Source of the DNA: Actinoplanes sp040639655
GTDB taxonomy: Bacteria; Actinomycetota; Actinomycetes; Mycobacteriales; Micromonosporaceae
Assembly: GCF_040639655.1 (NCBI RefSeq)
Contig: NZ_JBFAAI010000029.1
Span: 47,327-111,326 of the forward strand
Direction of reading: 5' to 3'
Length of the DNA stretch: 64,000 nt
The notes under the pieces were generated by a model that was given only the letters and a program-made list of their open reading frames with translations, was not told the DNA's origin and searched no databases. Each line of letters opens with the position of its first letter. The first letter of the stretch is position 1. Both the position numbers and the translations under genes were made by a program. Below are positions 9,404-15,986 of the stretch, in pieces.

Positions 9404-10675
9404 CTAACTGGGCAGGGGGAACATGCCCAGCCGGCCGTGGTATTCGCGGCCCAGCTGATCGGTGTCCGAGCCCACCAGCAGGCCGTTGCGGGTCACCAGG
9501 AAGGCGCGTACACCCACGCCACGCGACCGGGTCGGGTTCCACTCCAGGGCCTTGCCGGTGCTCGGGTTGACCGCGCCGATCCCGGGCCGCGACACCGCAC
9601 CCGGGCCGGGGCCGTTCCCGTCGGTGCCGTACGGGTTGTCGAACCACCGCTGGTGCCCGCCCAGGTAGACGGCCGGTCCGGTGATCGCCACCGCGTACAG
9701 CGAGTCCCCGCCGGTCCGCTGCACCCACGTCGGGTTCTGCTGGCCCGCCGTCCGGGTCTCGAACCGCGTCGCCGAGTCGCACAGCTTCTGCGCCGACGAC
9801 GCCCGCCCGGTCGCCGCCACCACGATGTAGGAGCCGTCCGGCGAGAACTTCACCTGCCGCAGGTACGTGTCGAAGCCCTTCATGCAGGTCGGCTTGAACG
9901 CGTCGGTGTACCAGCCGGTCAGCGCCGCACCCGGGCCGCCCACGTCGAAGAGCGCGATCTGCGTACGGTCGGCGGTCCCCGACCGCAGGAAGGCGCCGAC
10001 CGCGATCAGCTTCCGCCCGTCCAGCGAGACGTCGAAGTGCTCCACCCGGGTGCGCTTGAGACCCGGACCGGCCAGCCGCGCGTCGAAGCCCTGGTCGACG
10101 ATCCCGGTGTAGGCGTTGAGCCGGACCAGGCCGACCCGCTGCACCCCGTTGACCGCGGAGAACGTGCCGCCCGCGTACAGGTGGTCACCACGGCTCACGA
10201 CGGCCCGCACGTCACCCCAGTTGACCCGGGCGCCGAACGAGGCGTACCGCCCGCCGTCGACAAGCGAGACCCGGGCCAGGCCGCGCTGCGCCGTACCGTT
10301 GACGCTCTTGAACGCCCCGCCCAGGTAGACCGAATGCTCCGGCCCGGTGGCCAGCGAGTAGACCGCGCCGTCCACCTCCGGGGCGAACGTCCGGATCGCA
10401 CCGTCCCACAACCCGAACGCGAAGATGTTCTTGCGTGCGTAGACCTGCCGGCGGCTGCTGTCGGTGACCTTGGTGAACGCCCCGCCCACCACTACCGTGT
10501 CGCCGACCAGCGCGATCGACCACACGGTGCCGTCGAGCACGTGCGGTGTCCAGTCCACCGGATCGGCGGAGACGACCGTCGGGTGGTAGGTGTCGGCCGT
10601 CGCCGCCGGTGCGGCGGCTATTGCCGGAACGGCGACGGCCGCGACCGCGGCGGCTGCGAGCAGGCGACGGCGCAT
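9404..10675 (-). CDS. Secreted beta-propeller protein with delta-60-like repeats
   Basis: A 423-aa exported protein. A signal peptide with an RRR start and ALA-rich core ends near AAAPAATA. After it come repeated blades with GGAF.KV and YAGGTFSAVNGVQR motifs every 50-60 residues (about 64, 118, 163, 222), as in the delta-60 / DUF5122 type of propeller. Two cysteines near residues 258 and 285 may form a disulfide. The ligand or activity is unknown. The ATG has a GGGGAG 7 nt upstream. The gene ends 13 bp from the long inverted repeat. Confidence 0.8.
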   Translation of the reverse strand: MRRRLLAAAAVAAVAVPAIAAAPAATADTYHPTVVSADPVDWTPHVLDGTVWSIALVGDTVVVGGAFTKVTDSSRRQVYARKNIFAFGLWDGAIRTFAPEVDGAVYSLATGPEHSVYLGGAFKSVNGTAQRGLARVSLVDGGRYASFGARVNWGDVRAVVSRGDHLYAGGTFSAVNGVQRVGLVRLNAYTGIVDQGFDARLAGPGLKRTRVEHFDVSLDGRKLIAVGAFLRSGTADRTQIALFDVGGPGAALTGWYTDAFKPTCMKGFDTYLRQVKFSPDGSYIVVAATGRASSAQKLCDSATRFETRTAGQQNPTWVQRTGGDSLYAVAITGPAVYLGGHQRWFDNPYGTDGNGPGPGAVSRPGIGAVNPSTGKALEWNPTRSRGVGVRAFLVTRNGLLVGSDTDQLGREYHGRLGMFPLPS

Positions 10676-10733
10676 GACAGGGCTCCCCGGATCGTGATTG
10701 ACAATCCGATCAACGAGCCAACCGCCGGACGCG

Positions 10734-11138
10734 TCACTGCCCGGTCGCGGGCTCCGTGGGATCCATCGTGTTCACCATGAAATAGGCCGCCCGCTCCAGA
10801 TAGTCCCAGAGCTGGGTGCGGGCCGGCTCGGGCAGGCCGAGGGAGTCGACCGCCACCCGCATGTGGTGCAGCCAGGCATCCCGTGCCGCCGCGTCGACCT
10901 GGAACGGCGCGTGCCGCATCCGCAGCCGCGGATGACCGCGGCTGTCGGAGTACGTGGTGGGTCCGCCCCAGTACTGCATCAGGAAGAGCGCGAACCGGTC
11001 GGCAGCCGGCCCGAGATCCTCCTCGGGGTACATCGGCCGCAGCAGCGGGTCCTCCGCCACGCCCTCGTAGAACTTGTCCACGAGGCGCCGGAAGGTGGGC
11101 TCGCCGCCCACGGCGTCGAAGAAGGTGGGTGCGCTCAC
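10734..11138 (-). CDS. glbO: Group II truncated haemoglobin (trHbO)
   Basis: Two-over-two alpha-helical globin of 134 aa that binds haem and O2; in mycobacteria GlbO is linked to oxygen delivery and peroxide handling. Visible features are FFDAVGGEPTFRRLVDKFYE, the YWGGPTTYSDSRGHPRLRMRH segment split around the proximal histidine (RMRH), and the AWLHHM helix with the G8 tryptophan. GTG 11138 is preferred over ATG 11168 because GGAAGGA lies about 10 nt upstream. It corresponds by position to Rv2470. Confidence 0.93.
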   Translation of the reverse strand: MSAPTFFDAVGGEPTFRRLVDKFYEGVAEDPLLRPMYPEEDLGPAADRFALFLMQYWGGPTTYSDSRGHPRLRMRHAPFQVDAAARDAWLHHMRVAVDSLGLPEPARTQLWDYLERAAYFMVNTMDPTEPATGQ

Positions 11139-11171
11139 CGTTCCATCCTTCCACTCACGGCCGGACATCGA

Positions 11172-12245
11172 TCAGGTCGCCCCGCCCTGCTGCGGACCGG
11201 CGGCCGGCGGCGCGGAGTTGTCCGGCCCGCCCAGCCACGCCGGCGGCACGGCACTGCGCGGCAGCCGGGAGGCGGCGATCCGCTCCGACATGCCGGTCGT
11301 CTCCAGCGCCTCGGTCAGCGCCCGGCGCAGATCACGCTGGATCGCGATCTGACTGTCGGCGGTCGTCTTGGCGATCGTCCGGATCACCGCGCCGTCCACG
11401 GTCAGCTGCTCCACGCCGACCACGTCCGGCGGCTCCAGGAACCCCGTCTCGTGGTCCGGGTCGTGCGCGACGGTCTCGGCGGCGGCCTTCAGCACCACGA
11501 CCGCCTCCTCCGAACTCACGAAGCCGATCGGGATGTCGATCACGACCATGGCCCAGCCCTGGCTCTTGTTACCGACCCGGACGATCTCGCCGTTGCGGAT
11601 GTACCACAGCACACCGCGCGCGTCGCGCACCGTGGTGATCCGCAGACCGACACTTTCCACCACGCCGGTGGCCTCACCCAGGTCGACGGTGTCGCCGACG
11701 CCGTACTGGTCCTCCAGCAGCATGAAAAGGCCGGCGATCAGGTCCTTGACCAGGCTCTGCGCACCGAAGCCGAGGGCCACGCCGACGATCCCGGCGCTGG
11801 CCAGCAGCGGGGCCAGGTTGAAGCCCAGTTCGCCCATCACCAGCAGGGCCGCCATGGTGAAGATCACCGCACTGACGAAGCTGCGCAGCACCGACGCGAT
11901 CGCCTCGGCCCGCTGCCGCCGCCGCTCGGGGATGAAGGTCCCCTCCTCGGCGGTGACCGTCACCTTCTCCTTCAGCGGCTTCAGCAGTGCCGGCATCGAG
12001 GCCCGCGACGTGCTGGTGGCCAGCCGGGAGATCGCGCGGTGCAGAAGCCACCGGATCAGCAGCGCGATCAGGACGATCGCGGCTATCCGCAGCGGCTTGA
12101 TCAGGACCACGTAGCTGCTGGAGGCGAACCACTGGTTCCCGGTCCACTCGTAGATCTGCGTGCACAGGGCGTCGTCCGTGCAGACCGGCGTCGTGAAGAC
12201 GTCGACCGAGGCGGACGGACCGGGGGTGGGGCCGAAGACGAACAC
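11172..12245 (-). CDS. Mechanosensitive ion channel, MscS family
   Basis: A 357-aa inner-membrane channel expected to release osmolytes on hypo-osmotic shock. Hydrophobic helices lie at about 45-67, 122-142 and 147-175, the last being the glycine/alanine-rich pore helix (SAGIVGVALGFGAQSLVKD). The MscS beta domain follows (GVGDTVDLGEATGVVESVGL, RITTVRDARGVLWYIRNGEI). The C-terminal tail is proline-rich. GTG start at 12245. The gene is probably co-transcribed with glbO 33 nt downstream. Confidence 0.92.
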   Translation of the reverse strand: MFVFGPTPGPSASVDVFTTPVCTDDALCTQIYEWTGNQWFASSSYVVLIKPLRIAAIVLIALLIRWLLHRAISRLATSTSRASMPALLKPLKEKVTVTAEEGTFIPERRRQRAEAIASVLRSFVSAVIFTMAALLVMGELGFNLAPLLASAGIVGVALGFGAQSLVKDLIAGLFMLLEDQYGVGDTVDLGEATGVVESVGLRITTVRDARGVLWYIRNGEIVRVGNKSQGWAMVVIDIPIGFVSSEEAVVVLKAAAETVAHDPDHETGFLEPPDVVGVEQLTVDGAVIRTIAKTTADSQIAIQRDLRRALTEALETTGMSERIAASRLPRSAVPPAWLGGPDNSAPPAAGPQQGGAT

Positions 12246-12351
12246 GGGAAGTCAAGGTACCGGGTTTCCCTGGGCTAAGACCTCAGACGTTTACCGAACG
12301 GCTACGGATTCTGCTCGCAATTTGGTTATTCATCAGGGACTATTGGCGCAC

Positions 12352-12372
12352 GGGACTCGCTCAGCGAGTCCC
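12352..12372 (+). promoter_or_regulatory. Hairpin in HNH gene leader
   Basis: Perfect 9-bp inverted repeat GGGACTCGC / GCGAGTCCC with a TCA loop, 63 bp before the HNH start codon, in a leader that is less GC-rich than its surroundings. It may be a leader stem or an operator. It is too close to the gene and lacks a T-tract, so a terminator is less likely. Confidence 0.5.
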
Positions 12373-12435
12373 ACATCACACACGCATGGGCTATGGGAGC
12401 GGTTACAAGCAACTGACACCGGAAGGGTGATCGCG

Positions 12436-12984
12436 ATGCCTGACATACGACCCACGGTTGGCTCTTCCGCGTTAGTCCTGAACGCTACCTACGAGCCGCT
12501 GTGCGTCGTATCGGTGCGTCGAGCCACCATTCTCGTCCTGACCGCCAAGGCGGAGTGCGTCTCCGACGGTGACGGCATCCTGCACAGCGCGCACCAGAAT
12601 CTCCCGGTCCCGTCGGTGGTCCGTCTCACGCGGTATGTGAAGGTGCCGTACCGCACCCATGTCGGACTCTCCCGCCGCGCCATCTTCGCCCGTGACGGCG
12701 GCCGCTGCGCCTACTGCCGCGGTTCCGCCGAGACCATCGACCATGTCTTCCCCCGCAGCCGCGGTGGCCTGCACGCCTGGGACAACGTCGTGGCCGCCTG
12801 CGCGAAGTGCAATCACAGCAAGGGTGACAAGACCCCCGCCGAGCTGGGCTGGCGCCTGCACGCCGCCCCGGCCGCCCCGCGTGGCGTCGCGTGGCGAGTG
12901 CTCGGACACCGGACCCCCGACCCCCGCTGGCGGGACTGGCTCGACCTGCCCGACCCCGTCCTGACGGCGGCGGAGGCCGCCTGA
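12436..12984 (+). CDS. HNH endonuclease family protein
   Basis: A 182-aa HNH protein. N-terminal strands (VLNATYEPLCVVSVRRA) precede the HNH module: CAYCRGSAETIDHVFPRSRG supplies the first Cys pair and the DH metal residues, and NVVAACAKCNHSKGDKTP supplies the Asn, second Cys pair and final His. The Cys4 zinc scaffold and beta-beta-alpha-metal core look intact. It is a conserved stand-alone actinobacterial HNH (Rv2469c by position) with no methylase nearby, so a restriction role is not supported. ATG 12436 is chosen after an AAGGGTGA. Confidence 0.9.
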   Translation: MPDIRPTVGSSALVLNATYEPLCVVSVRRATILVLTAKAECVSDGDGILHSAHQNLPVPSVVRLTRYVKVPYRTHVGLSRRAIFARDGGRCAYCRGSAETIDHVFPRSRGGLHAWDNVVAACAKCNHSKGDKTPAELGWRLHAAPAAPRGVAWRVLGHRTPDPRWRDWLDLPDPVLTAAEAA

Positions 12985-13077
12985 GCGGCGCCCGGAACGG
13001 GCCTCAGCCCTTCCAGCGGCGCCCGGAACCGGCCTCAGCCCTTCCAGCGGCGCCCGGAACCGGCCTCAGCCCTTCCG
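12985..13077. repeat. Three tandem 31-bp repeats copying the sortase gene 3' end
   Basis: Three 31-bp units begin at 12985, 13016 and 13047, differing at two or three bases. The third unit contains the last codons and stop of the sortase gene on the minus strand; the other two duplicate that end into the intergenic space and abut the HNH stop. This suggests slippage duplication at a gene terminus. Confidence 0.92.
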
Positions 13078-13881
13078 CGCGGAGACGAGCGAGGCGAAGA
13101 CGACGATGTTGTCCTCGTAGCCCTCCTCACCACCCAGCCAGCGGCCGCCACACGTCATGAGCCGCAGCGACGGGCGGCTGTAGTCGCCGTAGACGCGCCG
13201 CATCGGCAGGTCGTTCTTGTCGAACGTCTCCACCGAGTTGACCTCGAAGACGGCGACCGACCCGTCCGCGCGCCGGACCTTGATCTCCTGGCCCGGCCTC
13301 ATCTCGTCGAGCTCGTGGAAGACCGACGGCCCGGTCCGGGTGTCCGCGTGCCCGACGATCAGCGCCGGCCCGAACTGCCCCGGTGTCGGCCCGCCCTCGA
13401 ACCAGCCGGCCTCGTTGTGCCGTTTCAGCGGCGGCACGTCGACCGAACCGTCGTTGGCCAGCCCCACCTCGAGAACCGGCGCGGAAACCCGTAGCGCCGG
13501 GATCTCCAGCCGTTCCGGACGGCTCGGGTCCATCACCGGGAACGCCCGCGGCGGGGGCTCGTCCGCTCCCCGGAACAGGCTGCCGATGTCGAACCCGGTC
13601 GCGGCGCCGAGTCCCAGGCCGAACACGAACAGGCCGAGAAAGAACAGGACCAGCGCGGTTATCCCGACCATCCCGCCTTTGCGGCCGCGGACCGGCTGCG
13701 GTTTCGGGAACCGCCGGGGGAACGGGATCCGGAACGGGGAACGCCCGCGAATCTCCGGGGTCGGCGGCAGCGGCCCGGTGATCGCACCCGGTGGGGGAGC
13801 CACGATGACCTGGGCCGGCCGCTTGCGTGCGACGGCCGCCGGTACCCGGGCGCCCGGCGGTGGCTGTTTCCCGCTGGCCAC
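13066..13881 (-). CDS. Class E/F-like sortase
   Basis: Membrane-anchored cysteine transpeptidase of 271 aa. A basic, proline-rich cytoplasmic N-terminus (1-70) precedes one membrane helix (about 72-95), then the sortase barrel. The catalytic His is in LIVGHADT (178) and the Cys in LMTCGG (244). The arginine usually seen in the last strand is not evident: the strand reads GYEDNIVVFA, with R247 the nearest candidate. GTG 13881 has a GAGG upstream; GTG 13920 is an alternative that overlaps the upstream gene. The neighbouring gene encodes a plausible substrate with a GPATG signal. Confidence 0.88.
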   Translation of the reverse strand: MASGKQPPPGARVPAAVARKRPAQVIVAPPPGAITGPLPPTPEIRGRSPFRIPFPRRFPKPQPVRGRKGGMVGITALVLFFLGLFVFGLGLGAATGFDIGSLFRGADEPPPRAFPVMDPSRPERLEIPALRVSAPVLEVGLANDGSVDVPPLKRHNEAGWFEGGPTPGQFGPALIVGHADTRTGPSVFHELDEMRPGQEIKVRRADGSVAVFEVNSVETFDKNDLPMRRVYGDYSRPSLRLMTCGGRWLGGEEGYEDNIVVFASLVSARKG

Positions 13882-13888
13882 GCCGGCC

Positions 13889-14362
13889 TCAGCCGACTCG
13901 CCGGCGCAGCGACACGGCACCGAGCGCCAGCCCAGCCAGCGCGATGACGAGGCCGCCGCCCATCAGCAGGGGTGCGGGCGAGTCGTCCGAGGTCCCGCCG
14001 AACCCGGTGGCCGGGCCACGGGACGGTTCCACGCGGGCGACCACGTGCAGGACGGCCGTGGCGGCTCCGCCGTCCGGGCAGGTCAGGGCGACCGGATAGT
14101 CACCCGTGTCGGTGTCGGCGGGGACCCGTACCGTCGCCGTGAGAAAGCCGAACTCGGGCGCGACGGTGACCGTGCCGATGGGCTCGCCCCGCACCGTGGC
14201 GGCCTTGAGGTTCTCGTCGCACGACGCGCGCAGCGCGATCTCGTCCCCCGCCCGCACCGTGCTGGGATTAAGTTCCACGAAGACGGCCGCGGCGGCCGCC
14301 GGTGAGCCGCCCGTCAGGGCGATCGTCAGGCCCGCGACGACGGCGGGGACGAACGTGCGCAT
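13889..14362 (-). CDS. Probable sortase substrate, secreted Ig-like surface protein with GPATG signal
   Basis: A 157-aa exported protein. A signal peptide (1-26) is followed by a small beta-rich domain with two cysteines (48 and 95) that could form one disulfide. The C-terminus has the order of a cell-wall sorting signal: GPATG at 116-120, a spacer, a hydrophobic stretch at 132-152, then RRR. This differs from LPXTG only in the first residue. ATG 14362 follows GGAGGGGGAGCTC. The sortase gene starts 8 nt after its stop, so the enzyme-substrate pairing is strongly implied by context, though unproven. Confidence 0.75.
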   Translation of the reverse strand: MRTFVPAVVAGLTIALTGGSPAAAAAVFVELNPSTVRAGDEIALRASCDENLKAATVRGEPIGTVTVAPEFGFLTATVRVPADTDTGDYPVALTCPDGGAATAVLHVVARVEPSRGPATGFGGTSDDSPAPLLMGGGLVIALAGLALGAVSLRRRVG

Positions 14363-14562
14363 GAGCTCCCCCTCCTGCCGTTCGCGACGGAAAGTACGCG
14401 GACGGCGCGTGAGGGTGATTTTCGCACCCCGGCACACATTCCGCGTAGATCCCGACGGCGTGAGACCCCGGTTCGAGACCCGACGGTCCGGGACGACACG
14501 CGCTCCGCTACGGTGATTGATGTTCGGAATAAGAGGATCACCGTGCGCCTGGGGGCGTTCCG

Positions 14563-14838
14563 TTGTCAGTAATCAGTACCGTTCTGGTCTTCGTGATCAT
14601 TCCGGCCGCGATCATCGCCGCGATCGCGACTCTCGTGCTTGCCGGCTCCGACCGGTCCAAGCCGGACCGCCGCTACCGTCCGGGCCGGCCCTACGACTTC
14701 CCGGCCATGTGGTTCACCGCCACGCCGCAGCACGTGGCGCCGGCCGGCGACGCCTACACCTCCGGGCTGATCATCGAGGACAGCTCCGGCTCACCCGTCC
14801 GCCCCGGTCCTACAGGAGGCGCAAGTGACAGTTGGTGA
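14563..14838 (+). CDS. ctaJ: CtaJ-like aa3-type cytochrome oxidase subunit
   Basis: A 91-aa single-pass membrane protein: one hydrophobic helix (about 3-26, VISTVLVFVIIPAAIIAAIA) then a short soluble tail with RYRPGRPYDFPAMWFTATP. This arrangement and the YRPGRP..PxWF motif resemble CtaJ, an accessory subunit of the actinobacterial bc1-aa3 supercomplex. The family call is from memory of the motif and is moderate. The TTG start has GGGGG 7 nt upstream. It overlaps the DUF5130 start by 14 nt, indicating coupled translation. Confidence 0.6.
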   Translation: MSVISTVLVFVIIPAAIIAAIATLVLAGSDRSKPDRRYRPGRPYDFPAMWFTATPQHVAPAGDAYTSGLIIEDSSGSPVRPGPTGGASDSW

Positions 14839-15220
14839 GGTAACCCCGGTCGAACAGCCGGCCGACGGTCCGTTCTCGACCCGTCAGCTGCTTCGCCTGG
14901 ACGAGGCGCTCCGTGTCGCCGATCAGGTGACCGGGCTCCACTTCAGCATCTACCTCGGCCCGCTCGAGGAGCCGGTGCGCGAGTCGGCGGAGAAACTGCA
15001 CGCGCAGACCCGCAACCCGAAGCGCGCGGTGCTGATCGCGGTCTCACCGAACCAGCGCAAGCTGGAGATCATCACCGGCTCCGACGCCCGCAGGCGCATC
15101 TCCGACCGCGACGCCAAGCTGGCCGGCCTGTCGATGGCCGCCTCGTTCGGCGGTGGCGACCTGGCCGGTGGCCTGCTGATCGGTATCGACCAGCTGGCCT
15201 CGCACGCCGGCCGGTCCTGA
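14825..15220 (+). CDS. DUF5130 family protein (TPM-like)
   Basis: A 131-aa protein matching the DUF5130 pattern: FSTRQLLRLDEALRVADQVTG, HFSIYLGPLEEPVRESAEKL, and VLIAVSPNQRKLEIITG strands as in TPM domains. The C-terminus is glycine-rich (SFGGGDLAGGLLIGIDQLA). Function is unknown; TPM-like folds have been tied to envelope and photosystem maintenance elsewhere. GTG 14825 has an excellent AGGAGG 6 nt upstream and lies inside the end of the ctaJ-like gene. It corresponds by position to Rv2468c. Confidence 0.82.
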   Translation: MTVGEVTPVEQPADGPFSTRQLLRLDEALRVADQVTGLHFSIYLGPLEEPVRESAEKLHAQTRNPKRAVLIAVSPNQRKLEIITGSDARRRISDRDAKLAGLSMAASFGGGDLAGGLLIGIDQLASHAGRS

Positions 15221-15298
15221 GCGCCTCGCAACCCGGCTGAACTGAGCTGGGTCGGCCGGGCCTCAACCGGGCCGGGGTTGGCAGCCGGTCCGGGAGTG

Positions 15299-15856
15299 TC
15301 AGCGCCAGGTCGCCGGATCCACCCGCACCGGGTACGGGCTGTCCATTCTCGCCTGCTCCTCGGCAGCCACGTCCTGGACCGGGCGGTAACCCGCCCCGTC
15401 CAGGGTGAACGCCCGCAGGACCGGTCCGGCTTCCAGCCGCCAATACGCCGGGATGCCCGCCGACGCGTAGACGGCCGGTTTGAGCAGCCGGTCGTATCGC
15501 CGGGTCTCGTCGGACTCGACCTCCACGACCAGGGCGACGTCGGCCGGGTCCACCCAGATGGCGCCGGACGAGTGCGGCCGCAGCACGGTCACGTCCGGGA
15601 CGAGGTTGCTGTCCTCGAACGCGATGCCGAGGCGGGCGCACACCCACCAGCCGGGCGGCGCGGCCGACCGCAGGGTGGCGACGATCGACTCGACGAGCGA
15701 GTCGTGCCGCGCTGTCGCGGGCGGCGTGACATGCAGGCTGCCGTCGAGGATCTCGTACCGATGACCGTCCTGCGGGAACAGGTGCAGGTCAGGTTGGGTC
15801 CATCGCCCCTCGGGCGCGTTCCACCGTACCGGGGAACCCTGGCTCAGCATCGTCAC
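15299..15856 (-). CDS. Uma2 family endonuclease-like protein (DUF820)
   Basis: A 185-aa protein of the Uma2/DUF820 family, a PD-(D/E)XK nuclease-like fold. Supporting features are RYEILDGSLHVTPP near the N-terminus, LVPDVTVLR, LVVEVESDETRRYDRLLKPA containing the D/E-x-K-type strand, and GIPAYWRLE. Copies are common and scattered in actinobacteria; their cellular role is unknown. GTG 15856 has a GGAGG at a suitable distance. Confidence 0.85.
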   Translation of the reverse strand: MTMLSQGSPVRWNAPEGRWTQPDLHLFPQDGHRYEILDGSLHVTPPATARHDSLVESIVATLRSAAPPGWWVCARLGIAFEDSNLVPDVTVLRPHSSGAIWVDPADVALVVEVESDETRRYDRLLKPAVYASAGIPAYWRLEAGPVLRAFTLDGAGYRPVQDVAAEEQARMDSPYPVRVDPATWR

Positions 15857-15944
15857 AGGCCACCTCCATCACCGCGGAGTGCCAGCGTACTCACACACAG
15901 TTGTTTCCTGTGGGTTATCGGCCGGTAAGTTGTGGCATGTGAAA

Positions 15945-15972
15945 GGCCCGTCCCACTTTCGAGGGACGGGCC
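15945..15972. terminator. Terminator after pepN
   Basis: Perfect 10-bp stem GGCCCGTCCC / GGGACGGGCC with an 8-nt loop, 14 bp past the pepN stop. It lies between pepN and the upstream start of the Uma2 gene and should end the pepN transcript. Confidence 0.85.
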
Positions 15973-15986
15973 GTAATCACATTCGG

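Noticed and set aside
12436..12984. HNH protein as part of a restriction or phage-defence system
   Set aside because: It is in a conserved housekeeping neighbourhood (Rv2469c position) with no methylase or defence partner.
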